From G965197555 sp965197555 (lineage in GTDB: Bacteria; Chloroflexota; Dehalococcoidia; Lucifugimonadales; UBA3495): DNA of 64,000 nt. How positions within the stretch are numbered: the stretch's first letter is position 1; every line of letters starts with the position of its first letter. Below are positions 1-8,457 of this stretch, piece by piece. Both the position numbers and the translations under genes were made by a program. The notes under the pieces were generated by a model. That model had not been told where the DNA came from. It saw nothing but the letters and a program-made list of their open reading frames with translations, and searched no databases. Location of the stretch: assembly GCA_965197555.1 (NCBI GenBank), contig OZ240213.1:3100001-3164000 (forward strand), read 5' to 3'.

Positions 1-1105
1 GTTGGGCGACCGGTACGGCGTTCGGGTGACCATGCTGCTGGGCGGACTGTTGTTTATCGCTGGCATGGTGTTGACCAGCTTAGTGTCGTCACTCTGGCAG
101 TTCTTCTTGTTTTTCGGGATTCTCTTGAGTCTTTCCATGGCAATATTTCAGGTCCCTATGACGGTGGCGGTCACCATGTGGTTCAGAAGGCACCTGGGCA
201 TCGGCATGGGAACACTGCAAGCTTCCCAAGGGCTGGGGCCATTGATCGCGGTGCCCGTGCTGCTGGCGATAATTCAAGGGTTTGGTGGAGGAGAGGCCGG
301 CCTCAGGGCAGCTTTTTGGTTGCCGGGTGTGGTGGGTGGAATCGTCATGCTGCTGTTGATACGCCTCTTCTACAATGAGCCGGCCGAGGCCGGGCTCAGG
401 CCTCTGGGTGCCCCTGACGACGAGCCTATCCGCGTGCTACAAAGCGGAGAGGTTGCCCGTGTCAGGACCAAGACCTTTCTGCGCCAGGCCCTACGCACCA
501 ACGCCTTTTGGAATCTGATTGGGATCCATTTCTGGGGATGCGCTGGCCACGCCATCGTCCTGGTATACCTGGTCGCTATGGCCGAGGACCGGGGCGTAGC
601 CAAGGGATTGGCCGCTGGCACCTTTGTAACCCTATCGGTCGTCAGCTCGCTGACCCGCTTCGCGGTGCCTGTGGTGGCCGACCGCATGGGCAGCAAGGGT
701 GCCATGGCCGTTTGTTTCTTTCTCCAGACCGCGCCCGTGCTGATACTGTTCTTCGCTCACGACGCGTGGATGTTCTACCTCTTCGCGGTGCTCTTCGGCA
801 TCGGATTCGGTGGTGAAATGAGCGCCTTCCCTATCATCAACCGACAGTATTACGGCAACGCGCCCATTGCAACCGCCTACGGCTGGCAAATGCTGGGGGC
901 GGGCATAGGCATGGCCGCCGGCGCCGCTATTGGCGGCCTGGTCAGGGACTGGACCGGGGACTTCAATTACACCATGGTGCTGTCTCTGGTGTTGGGCATG
1001 GTCGGCGTGGTCTCGATCCTGGTGCTGCCCACAACTTCGCGCCAACTGATCCCCCACTGGGAAGACGCCCTCCCTCAAGAGGCCCGCTCCCCTACCCCAG
1101 GCTGA
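1..1105 (+). CDS. MFS transporter, 5'-truncated
   Basis: This is the C-terminal part, about 367 residues, of a major facilitator superfamily permease in the inner membrane. The visible protein opens with GDRYGVR, which matches the conserved cytoplasmic loop between helices 2 and 3 (GxLxDRxGxR), so roughly the first 60-70 residues lie outside the window. Hydrophobic segments alternate with short loops along the whole length. A charged central loop (about residues 120-160) separates the two six-helix halves. The second half has a related loop, VADRMGSKG, near residue 225. The substrate cannot be read from the sequence. MFS proteins of this kind often carry organic acids, which would suit the catabolic genes nearby, but that is inference. 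The gene ends at TGA 1103-1105. Confidence 0.85.
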   Translation, partial: LGDRYGVRVTMLLGGLLFIAGMVLTSLVSSLWQFFLFFGILLSLSMAIFQVPMTVAVTMWFRRHLGIGMGTLQASQGLGPLIAVPVLLAIIQGFGGGEAGLRAAFWLPGVVGGIVMLLLIRLFYNEPAEAGLRPLGAPDDEPIRVLQSGEVARVRTKTFLRQALRTNAFWNLIGIHFWGCAGHAIVLVYLVAMAEDRGVAKGLAAGTFVTLSVVSSLTRFAVPVVADRMGSKGAMAVCFFLQTAPVLILFFAHDAWMFYLFAVLFGIGFGGEMSAFPIINRQYYGNAPIATAYGWQMLGAGIGMAAGAAIGGLVRDWTGDFNYTMVLSLVLGMVGVVSILVLPTTSRQLIPHWEDALPQEARSPTPG

Positions 1106-1149
1106 AAAAGCGCGGCAGCGGATTGGTATGGCCCGATGCCCAAGCCGTT

Positions 1150-1734
1150 TCAGTAGGGGAGCAACCAGGATTCCGAGAAGGCCAGCGCGCAGGTGCTGTG
1201 TTGGCGGGCCTCTCTTTGGCGGGGGAAAGGCCTGCCCGATGCCGAGTTCCCGTTGATCTTCACCTCGGCGCTGCTTGCCGGAATCAGTACAGTGGCGACT
1301 CCGTGAGGCCGGTCAGGGTTGCTGCCAGGAAGGGCATGGCTTAGATACGCCTCTCCCAGGGAGCTCCAAGTCAGTGAGACCTCTTCGTCGCTACTTGTGA
1401 CTGTTTCGGTCCACGATGACCTCAGATCGCCGGAGCTAGCGAAGCTCGCCTCGATCCCGGGTAGCTCCAGGTTACCAAAAGTCTCGTTGATGGTGCCCTG
1501 GATTTCTCCCTGCAACCATCGTGTCATTTCCAGGTTGTCGGTATAGACCCTTGGCTCGTTATTGGTTAGCTCACTTTGCAGAAAGAGCACATGGCCGGGA
1601 CCACCGGGAGAAAATAGAATGCGCCAGAAACTTGCGTCAGTGGTGACCGGGCCGTCGTCGGTATCGCTGAGACGGATATAGGGGTTCTCTCCGGTAAGCA
1701 GCACCCGGTTCGGGTCGATGGGACTTGTGGTCAT
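1150..1734 (-). CDS. Hypothetical protein, 194 aa
   Basis: I do not recognise this family. The 194-residue protein has no signal peptide or membrane segment and is rich in Ser, Thr, Glu and Trp. Alternating polar and hydrophobic stretches suggest a beta-rich soluble protein. The start is well supported: an AGGAGG ribosome site (complement of 1741-1746) lies about seven bases before the ATG at 1734. It converges on the MFS gene, 44 bases away, with no clear terminator hairpin between them. Existence as a real gene is likely from the strong ribosome site and full-length frame; function is unknown. Confidence 0.6.
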   Translation of the reverse strand: MTTSPIDPNRVLLTGENPYIRLSDTDDGPVTTDASFWRILFSPGGPGHVLFLQSELTNNEPRVYTDNLEMTRWLQGEIQGTINETFGNLELPGIEASFASSGDLRSSWTETVTSSDEEVSLTWSSLGEAYLSHALPGSNPDRPHGVATVLIPASSAEVKINGNSASGRPFPRQREARQHSTCALAFSESWLLPY

Positions 1735-1892
1735 ATTCTAGCCTCCTTTCAGATACATCTTAGGCTTGTATATCTTAGGCTTGATACATCCCTGGATTTT
1801 AGCAGACGATGAGCAGCGGCGGGACTCATTGTCCCATGGCCGCCATGATAGAATCAGGCTGCCGTCAACACTTTCCGTGCGAGAGCGTAGCT

Positions 1893-2897
1893 ATGGCCCG
1901 CAAGCCCGCTAGCCTTCCCACTACCATTAGTCCCATGCTTGGGCAATTGGTCCGGAAGCCCTTTGATTCGCCGAAGCACATATTCGAATTAAAGTGGGAT
2001 GGTATTCGGGCCTTGGCTTTCATCGAAGGGGGCGAGTTAAAGCTGCTGAGCCGCAATTCTCGAAACATCACCTCCCAGTTCCCTGAATTGGGTCCGATGC
2101 CCCAGCAAATCACCACCGATAGTGTAATACTGGACGGCGAAATTGTCTGTTTGGACGACCAGAACCGCCCCAGCTTCTCGCTGCTCCAGCGACGCCTCCA
2201 TTCTACGCGCCCTGTCTCGCGAAGAAGCCGTCCCGTCAATTTTATTGCCTTTGACCTGCTCTACTCCAACGGCGTCTCCGTGATGAAGGAGGCCCTTACC
2301 AAAAGGAAGAATCTCCTTCACCAAATCTTGACACCCAGCGACCAAGTCCAAGCCAGCGAGTTTGTTGAAACCGATGGCGAAGCGTTTTTCCAGGCTACCT
2401 GCGACCTCGGCCTGGAAGGAATCATGGCCAAGGACAAATCAAGCCATTATCTACCGGGCAGGCGCAGCCCCAGTTGGCAAAAGATTAAAAGAGTTAGAGA
2501 GAGCGAGTTTGTCATCGGAGGGTACACCTTCGGGGGCCAGCGCAAGGAGCTGTTCAGTTCCCTTCTCCTAGGCCTCTACGATGCCCAAGGACAGTTGATT
2601 TGTACCGGCAGCGTCGGTACCGGTTTTTCCCAGGCCGAGGCCAAACGGCTCTACGCTGAGCTCCAACAGTTACACGTCCCGGTGCGCTCGTTCAAGAACG
2701 CTCCCGATGTCAAGCGGATGATCTTCTGGTGCCAACCGGAACTGGTGTGCCAGGTAGAGTACGGGGAGTTCACCATGGACGGTAAACTCCGCTATCCGGT
2801 CTATCTGAGGCTGAGAGACGACAAAGCTCCCGATGATTGCACTTTGGAAGATGCCCCCGGTTGGCCCCGAACGGTGCCAATGGGGCCGTCTCTTTGA
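1893..2897 (+). CDS. ATP-dependent DNA ligase, LigD ligase-domain type
   Basis: This is a stand-alone nucleotidyltransferase ligase of 334 residues that seals DNA ends in non-homologous end joining. The covalent motif KWDGIR (Lys34 from the chosen start) is present. DGE (81-83), FDLLY (120-124), EGIMAK (175-180) and WQKIKR (195-200) are the later nucleotidyltransferase motifs, followed by an OB-fold-like C-terminal domain from about residue 205. The frame is open back to 1809, but family ligases begin a short distance before the first motif, so the ATG at 1893 is preferred. Ku follows on the same strand and the LigD-type polymerase lies beyond it, so the bacterial LigD functions are on separate polypeptides here. 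Confidence 0.88.
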   Translation: MARKPASLPTTISPMLGQLVRKPFDSPKHIFELKWDGIRALAFIEGGELKLLSRNSRNITSQFPELGPMPQQITTDSVILDGEIVCLDDQNRPSFSLLQRRLHSTRPVSRRSRPVNFIAFDLLYSNGVSVMKEALTKRKNLLHQILTPSDQVQASEFVETDGEAFFQATCDLGLEGIMAKDKSSHYLPGRRSPSWQKIKRVRESEFVIGGYTFGGQRKELFSSLLLGLYDAQGQLICTGSVGTGFSQAEAKRLYAELQQLHVPVRSFKNAPDVKRMIFWCQPELVCQVEYGEFTMDGKLRYPVYLRLRDDKAPDDCTLEDAPGWPRTVPMGPSL

Positions 2898-3009
2898 CTT
2901 GACCTAGGATACCCAGCCAGATAAGATTTGGGCCTGCTGAACGCGACTCTGGGCGTGGATGTGGGGCCGGGAGGCTGTCGCGCTACCAAGCACCACCGGA
3001 GGCGCGATT

Positions 3010-3879
3010 ATGCCGCGGCGATCAATGTGGAACGGGGCCATCAGCTTTGGAATGGTCGTCATTCCTGTAAAGATGTACCCCGCCACCGACAGCAAGGACA
3101 TCAACTTCGTCAATTTGCATAGCACCTGCCAAAACCGCATTCGCCAACCACGGTACTGCCCCCATCACGAAACCATCGTCGATTCCAAGGAAATCGTCCG
3201 GGCGTATGAGTATGGCAAAGACCAGTACATCATCATGGAAGACTCCGACTTAGAGGACGTACCGGTCCCTTCCAAGCACACCATCGAAATTACCCAGTTT
3301 GTCGATCTGCCCAACATCGATCCGATCTATTTCGAGAAAAGCTACGCCCTCGAGCCCCTGGAGATAGGGTTGAAACCCTTCTTCTTACTCAAGCAGGCGT
3401 TAGAAAATACTGAACGGGTCGCTATCGCCAAGGTTTCCATCAGGCAGAAAGAGCGGTTATGCGCTCTCAGGCCTTTCGAGCACGGTCTTATGATGGAGAC
3501 GATGCACTATCCGGATGAGATCCGCGGCATGGACGAGCTCGAGCTGCCTGAAGAAGAAGCTCGTGTAACCGACCAAGAAATGAGCATGGCGGTCGCCTTG
3601 ATCGATCAACTGGCCGGCGCTTTCGAGCCTGGGAACTACGCCGACGATTACCGCGCGGCCTTGGAACACCGCATCCAGGCGAAGCTGGGTGTGGCTGAGC
3701 CGGTGGTAGCCGCCCCGGTCACGCCTCAGGGCAAGGTCGGCGATCTGATGGAGGCGTTGAAGGCCAGCATCGAGGCCACTAAATCGGAGCGCTCAAGCCG
3801 ACAGCAAGCAGCAACGGCTAACGCTACTCCGCTGAAGAAAGCCGCGCCACGAAAGGCCAAGAGCAAGGTTCCAACCTGA
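3010..3879 (+). CDS. ku: Ku, DNA end-binding protein of NHEJ
   Basis: Bacterial Ku forms a homodimeric ring around broken DNA ends and recruits LigD. The 289-residue protein has the family opening (MWNGAISFGMVVIPVKMYP) and the usual core. It ends in a basic Lys/Arg/Ala tail (residues about 265-289, with KKAAPRKAKSK), which in other Ku proteins helps DNA threading and ligase stimulation. The frame is open from 2959, but CGGAGG about seven bases before the ATG at 3010 and homology both favour 3010. It lies 112 bases after the ligase on the same strand. A strong hairpin follows at 3916-3959. Confidence 0.93.
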   Translation: MPRRSMWNGAISFGMVVIPVKMYPATDSKDINFVNLHSTCQNRIRQPRYCPHHETIVDSKEIVRAYEYGKDQYIIMEDSDLEDVPVPSKHTIEITQFVDLPNIDPIYFEKSYALEPLEIGLKPFFLLKQALENTERVAIAKVSIRQKERLCALRPFEHGLMMETMHYPDEIRGMDELELPEEEARVTDQEMSMAVALIDQLAGAFEPGNYADDYRAALEHRIQAKLGVAEPVVAAPVTPQGKVGDLMEALKASIEATKSERSSRQQAATANATPLKKAAPRKAKSKVPT

Positions 3880-3915
3880 TCGGGCCACCGGGTTCCTGGC
3901 CTCTGCCCTCGTTGG

Positions 3916-3959
3916 ATAACAAGACCGGGACTGCGGACTGGCAGTCCCGGTCTTGTTAT
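3916..3959. terminator. Bidirectional terminator between ku and ligD-pol
   Basis: The arms 3916-3934 and 3941-3959 are a perfect 19-bp inverted repeat around the six-base loop GGACTG. The lower stem is AT-rich on both sides (ATAACAAG / CTTGTTAT), so each strand ends in a short T-rich stretch. It sits between two convergent stop codons (3879 and 3975), as expected for a terminator shared by both transcripts. Confidence 0.88.
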
Positions 3960-3974
3960 TCTGCCTTTCTTATT

Positions 3975-4862
3975 CTACAAATGGGGAAGCCGTTGGGACG
4001 AAGACAATAAGCTGGCCGCCACATCCCCCATGACGGATACGCGCTCCGGGAGAGTGCTTATAGTGAATTGGTCCGGGGTAATCTCTCCTGATTCAACCTC
4101 TTGCCAGGTCAGTGGCGCCGATACCGTGGCACCCGGCATGGGCCTAACGCTGTAGATGGATGCAGTAGTCCTGCCGTAACCAACCTGATTGTGGTCCAAG
4201 AGTACCTTATCTGTCCTTCGGTTTCTTGTGTAGTCCATGGAGAATAGGTCCGGACGCCGGTCGGATAGCACCCGGTCGACAGCGATGGCCCACGTATGCA
4301 CTTCGTCAAAAGTAAAATCGGGTGTGGTGCCGACGAGAATGTGGAGCCCATTGGCGCCGCTGGTCTTCGGCCAGCTTTCGACGCCAAGGCTGTCCAGAGC
4401 CTCCTTGATCACCATGGCCGCCTCACAAAGGCGCCGATATGACAAGCGCGGACCGGGGTCAAGGTCGAACACCAAGAGGTCGGGATACAAAAGGTGCTTG
4501 CTGCGGGACAGCCAGGAGTGCAACTCAACCGAGTCCTGATTGATGACCCAAAGTAAGTCGGCTACGTCCTCAATCACGGGGGCGAAGCCGTCCTCCATTT
4601 CCACCCTGCTGACCCAATCAGGCGTCGTCGCGGCAAGCCGATGCCTGTAGTAAGGTCTCTCTTTTACCCCGTGGGGAAAAGCTTTTAAGGTCAGGGGGCG
4701 GCCTCGGATGTGGGGAATCAGAGTCGGCGCCAGGGTCTGGTAGTACAGTAGTACCTCTGCTTTGGTAATCTCGTCGTCGGGGAACAGCACCTTCTCCAAG
4801 TGGGTCAGGCGCAACTGCTTCCCATTGACCTCAACGATGCGTGTATCGCCTTGGCGGGCCAT
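3975..4862 (-). CDS. ligD: LigD-type NHEJ primase-polymerase
   Basis: This 295-residue protein is the archaeo-eukaryotic primase-like polymerase domain of LigD, which fills gaps and adds (ribo)nucleotides at broken ends. The metal-binding FDLDPG (Asp133 and Asp135 from the chosen start), the preceding ELHSW segment near residue 114, and an N-terminal THLEKVLFP segment are typical of the family. The open frame runs upstream to 5141, but that extension is translated intergenic repeat, so the ATG at 4862 is chosen. Its domain organisation complements the separate ligase at 1893-2897. No phosphoesterase domain is seen in this locus. Confidence 0.9.
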   Translation of the reverse strand: MARQGDTRIVEVNGKQLRLTHLEKVLFPDDEITKAEVLLYYQTLAPTLIPHIRGRPLTLKAFPHGVKERPYYRHRLAATTPDWVSRVEMEDGFAPVIEDVADLLWVINQDSVELHSWLSRSKHLLYPDLLVFDLDPGPRLSYRRLCEAAMVIKEALDSLGVESWPKTSGANGLHILVGTTPDFTFDEVHTWAIAVDRVLSDRRPDLFSMDYTRNRRTDKVLLDHNQVGYGRTTASIYSVRPMPGATVSAPLTWQEVESGEITPDQFTISTLPERVSVMGDVAASLLSSSQRLPHL

Positions 4863-5342
4863 GAGGCAAAGTCTATAGCAGCCGGCCCTTGACGGGCAAT
4901 CAAAGATATGCTGGCAACACGGCCTTTTGATTCTCGAAAGTCGTGGGAAGCCCGCTCGTGGTGAGCTTGTGCAACCGTTCGTGGTCAGCTTGTCGAACCA
5001 CAGCATCCACGAGGAGGTTCGCATAAAAAATAAGGTACCCGCGATATTGCCTGGAATGGCCCAGAACCCTTCAGTTCTAGTGGTCCATTGCAATCCCGTG
5101 GTGAGCCCTGCCACAGGCGCAGGGCAGGCCCGTAGCATCAAGAACCCGCGGCCTTCGACAAGCTCAGGCCGAACGGAACAACTCGTTCGTGGTGAGCTTG
5201 TCGAACCATAAACGGACGGTCATTCGACAGCCGCGGAACAACAGAGAGATTCGCGTTATGTGGGGGACTAAAAGGCCCTGATCATGCTAAACCCGCCCGA
5301 GACCGCAGCCGGACCCCGCCGGGGCGGGGGCCTAAACCCCAG
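4863..5342. repeat. Family A repeats in a 480-base spacer
   Basis: No gene is visible here. Copies of a short palindromic element lie at about 4945-5005 and 5155-5270. Its core reads GTTCGTGGTGAGCTTGTCGA and it pairs GTTCG with CGAAC. A reverse-oriented variant (CCTTCGACAAGCTCAGG) is also present near 5153. I call this family A; it recurs throughout the window. Open frames through it are repeat translations, not genes. Confidence 0.8.
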
Positions 5343-6101
5343 CTAGCCCCGCCCTATAAAAGGCATCTTGGTCGCCATGACGGTCATGAACTGGACGTTG
5401 GTGTCCAGCGGAAGACTCGCCATGTAAACGACGGCCTGGGCCACATGGTCCGTGCTGAATCTTGGCTCAGGCGCAATAGCCCCGTGGGCCTGAGCAACGC
5501 CCCGTTCCATGGCTGCGGTCATGTCGGTGTCCGCGTTGCCAATGTCGATCTGGCCGCAAGCGATATCGTATTTCCGCCCATCCAGGGATGCCGCCTTGGT
5601 GAGCCCGGTGATAGCATGCTTGGTAGAGGTGTAAGGCGCCGAGTTGGGCCTTGGCGCGTGGGAAGATATCGACCCGTTGTTGATGATTCGCCCGCCCATT
5701 GGCTCCTGGCTCTTCATGTACCGAAATGCTTCCTGAGTACACAGAAACGCTCCGGTCAGGTTCGCGTTAACGACCGTTGTCCATTGCTCGTAGGTCAGGT
5801 CTTCTAGAGGAATGGGCGGTGCGGAGCTCCCGGCATTATTGAACAGGAGGTCGATCCGGCCAAAGGTCTCCGCCGTCCTGGAAAACAGGTTCTTTACAGA
5901 GGTGGGGTCGCCTACATCGGTGGTGACCACCAAAGTACGTTCGGAAGCCGGGCCGGCTTCAGTCGCGGTCGACTCCAACCGTTCAGCACGGCGCCCGGCA
6001 AGAGCGACGGAGTAACCGTCCTCCAAGAGAGCCAGCGCACAATGTTTTCCTATACCCGTCCCCGCTCCGGTAACTATGGCTACTTTTCCCTGTGAGCTCA
6101 T
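5343..6101 (-). CDS. SDR family oxidoreductase
   Basis: This is a short-chain dehydrogenase/reductase of 252 residues with a Rossmann fold. It has the nucleotide-binding TGAGTGIG near the N-terminus, NNAG after the fourth strand, the catalytic Ser in NNGSISS, and the YTSTK catalytic Tyr/Lys pair. An Arg-Arg after the second strand (GRRAERL) favours NADP(H), by family knowledge. Two in-frame ATGs exist: AGGAG directly abuts the one at 6110 but sits nine bases before the one at 6101, so 6101 is chosen. The substrate is unknown. Family A repeats lie on both sides. Confidence 0.88.
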   Translation of the reverse strand: MSSQGKVAIVTGAGTGIGKHCALALLEDGYSVALAGRRAERLESTATEAGPASERTLVVTTDVGDPTSVKNLFSRTAETFGRIDLLFNNAGSSAPPIPLEDLTYEQWTTVVNANLTGAFLCTQEAFRYMKSQEPMGGRIINNGSISSHAPRPNSAPYTSTKHAITGLTKAASLDGRKYDIACGQIDIGNADTDMTAAMERGVAQAHGAIAPEPRFSTDHVAQAVVYMASLPLDTNVQFMTVMATKMPFIGRG

Positions 6102-6221
6102 TGACCGCATCTCCTATGTATAGAGCTGCCCGCCCCCTAATGTCGTTCAATATCCTGAGGACAACCTCTCACCGTCCTTTGAAAGGCTCAGGCCCACCGA
6201 CAGGACCAACGAAGAAAATAG

Positions 6222-6632
6222 GTGCAACCGTTCGTGGCGAGCATGTCGAACCATGCGTGGCGAGCACCGACCGTTCGTGGCGAGCACCGACCATTCGTGG
6301 TGAGCTTGTCGAACCACAGTTGGTTCACCCTTCCCCAAGCCTGTCCTGATCTCGTCAAAGCACCGACCGTTCGTGGCGAGCACCGACCGTTCGTGGTGAG
6401 CATGTCGAACCACAGTTGGTTCACCCTTCACAAGCCTTTCCTGATCTCGTCAAAGCGCCGACCGTTCGTGGCGAGCACCGACCGTTCGTGGTGAGGACAG
6501 ACCGTTCGTGGTGAGCTTGTCGAACCACAGTTGGTTCACCCTTCCACAAGCCTGTCCTGATCTCGTCAAAAGACAGACCGCTCGTGGTGAGGACAGACCG
6601 TTCGTGGTGAGCTTATCGAACCACATTCGATA
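6222..6632. repeat. Family A repeat array
   Basis: About eight copies of the CGTTCGTGGTGAGC element are packed here, some as truncated units (CGTTCGTGGCGAGCACCGAC). They alternate with a longer block containing CACAGTTGGTTCACCCTT and CCTGATCTCGTCAAA. The long blocks start near 6315, 6411 and 6526, so unit length varies from 96 to 115 bases. All open frames on either strand here are artefacts of the repeat. Confidence 0.85.
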
Positions 6633-6662
6633 GGCCAAAGAAGACCCAATCGCGTGACAAAT

Positions 6663-7678
6663 TTAAGCCTCTATCCGATAAACACGGGCGGCCGTGTCAT
6701 GAAACATGGCAGCGCGCTCGGAGGCCGAATAGTCCTTGGTCAACCGTTTGAAAGCGTTGTACATCACGTTATAGGAAAAGGATACCTTGTCGACCGGGAA
6801 GTTGCTCTCGAACATACACCGGTCGAGACCAAACTGCTCAATACAGTAATTCATAAAAGGCGCTATTGACTCCGCTAACTCCTCGGAACCAATGGGCTTC
6901 CTCCGCTCGTGCCAGTCGAAGCCGCACCGAGGCATTCCAATGCCGCCTAGCTTCATGATTATGTTGGGACAAGCCGCGACGGCAGCGATTCCACTCCGCC
7001 AATTGGCCATCACCTCGTCGTCCCGGCCGCCATAGGCCCTGTGCGCATCAGGCCGCCAATGTGGTTCAGAATAATGGTCAGGCCGGGCAGGGATTTAGCG
7101 AAATCCACCAGCTCGGGCATCTGCGGGAAGTACATTGAGTTCTCCAGGCATAGACCCATACTCGCCAATACACGAGCGCCTGCCCGGTAGCTGTCGCTGG
7201 CCAGCACTCCCTCGGTTTCTCTGTTTTCCAACTCTGGGTGGGGATCCCAACCGACGGAGTGGCGGATCCCGCGAAAACGGTTGGGGCTGGCCGCCTGCAA
7301 CGCCTCCAACACCGGCGCTACCCCATCGCCTAGTTTCAGGTCGGCGTGTCCGATAATGCCTGCCGCGGCACGACCGGAGCCGTACAAGCCGCCGGCGCTG
7401 GCGGCCGCCAGGCCCTGAACGAACTCGACCTCTCCGACGGGGCGGAATTCCACCGGTCCACCGGGCCGGTACATCGACCTCGCCTCTACAAACACCGTGG
7501 AACGCACGTTATGTCCGCTGTTGATGTCGTCTGCCAGTTCGTGGAGGAGGTACCGTTGGTACGGAATTCGTTCGGCCCTGAAATCCCAGAAGTGATGATG
7601 AGGGTCGGAGATGGGCATTTCCAGCTCCAAAGTGGCTTCCGGAGTCAAAGCCAGCCAGTCATTTCCTCCAAAGGGCAT
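6663..7678 (-). pseudogene. Amidohydrolase (COG3618-like), frameshifted
   Basis: Two overlapping frames, 7010-7678 and 6663-7013, together make one TIM-barrel amidohydrolase of about 335 residues. The first part has the metal-binding SDPHHHFWD segment and ends in NHIGGLMRTGP. The second resumes with YGGRDDEVMANW and has the FESNFPVDK segment near the C-terminus. Both parts fit end to end if one base is restored near 7037. The ATG at 7678 has GGGGAGG six to seven bases upstream; the open frame beyond it to 7777 is not supported. The family includes 2-pyrone-4,6-dicarboxylate lactonase-like and fuconolactonase-like hydrolases; the substrate is unknown. A sequencing error cannot be excluded. Confidence 0.78.
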
Positions 7679-7878
7679 GATGGCGCCTCCCCACTTGTTG
7701 CTAGCCCTAATCCTAACACACGCGCTCAAAGCCGCGGCCCCGCGGCTACCTCCCCTGCCGGCCTGTGATACCGGCATATAGCGGTTACCCGGGTCGCACT
7801 GTCGCCAAAGCCATGTAGGTGTCTGCGTGACTGCTGTAAAATTGCAGGCTGATTAGGACGTTTGGAACGGGGTGACGC

Positions 7879-8457
7879 TTACGGAGCCCAGACGTTGAAG
7901 CCTTCAAAACTGGGACTGCTATGGTGGTCCCGGAAGGAATCGCCCATCACAGTGACTTTGCCATGTTCTTGATTGTGGCTTAAATCCAGCATGGCAACCA
8001 ACGCGTCATTGACAAAGAACCACCCTGACTCCCCGTATGCAATAAGCAGGAGACGATTCTCATTTAAGAGTGTCGCCGAAACCCCGGACAAGAACCCTGA
8101 ATCCTTCATCGTGTAGTTCGTCTCACCAACGTCACGGGTATAGTGGAACCACCACTTATCGCCAGTAACCCCAACGAGGTCTAGCCGGTTATATTCTGGG
8201 TTGCGAATGACGAACCCATGGTCCCAGTCAGAGCCTTGAGGTTTGGCGAATTTGGCCTCAACCACGAAATCGCGCGCCCACACTCGGCTGTCGTGTCCGG
8301 CGAAGAACCCTGGTTTCTTTTGCAGCTTGCCGCTGGCGGGACCATAACGCCTGCTTAGCCGTTCACCCTGGAAATTCTCGTACCAGGTAACCGCACCGGA
8401 AACTTCATTACCTTCAGTTGCTCCGGTGATGACGGCAACGTCTCCAGCCTTAGTCAC
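7879..8457 (-). CDS. Hypothetical beta-sandwich-like protein coupled to the CAP lipoprotein
   Basis: This 192-residue protein is rich in Trp, Tyr, Phe and Gly and in alternating beta pattern (TWYENFQGERL, DWDHGFVIRNP, WWFHYTRDV). It resembles concanavalin-like or DUF1080-like sandwich domains, but I cannot assign a family. It has no signal peptide. Its GTG start (8455-8457) overlaps the stop of the upstream lipoprotein in GTGA, so translation is probably coupled. Because it lacks its own export signal, it may instead be the C-terminal domain of that lipoprotein, cut off by a frameshift. Confidence 0.6.
   Translation of the reverse strand: MTKAGDVAVITGATEGNEVSGAVTWYENFQGERLSRRYGPASGKLQKKPGFFAGHDSRVWARDFVVEAKFAKPQGSDWDHGFVIRNPEYNRLDLVGVTGDKWWFHYTRDVGETNYTMKDSGFLSGVSATLLNENRLLLIAYGESGWFFVNDALVAMLDLSHNQEHGKVTVMGDSFRDHHSSPSFEGFNVWAP

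Noticed and set aside
6147..6638. Open frames on both strands with recurrent peptides such as FVVSLSNHSW and WFDKLTTNGRC
   Set aside because: They are translations of family A repeats; the same peptides appear wherever the repeat does and none has a ribosome site.
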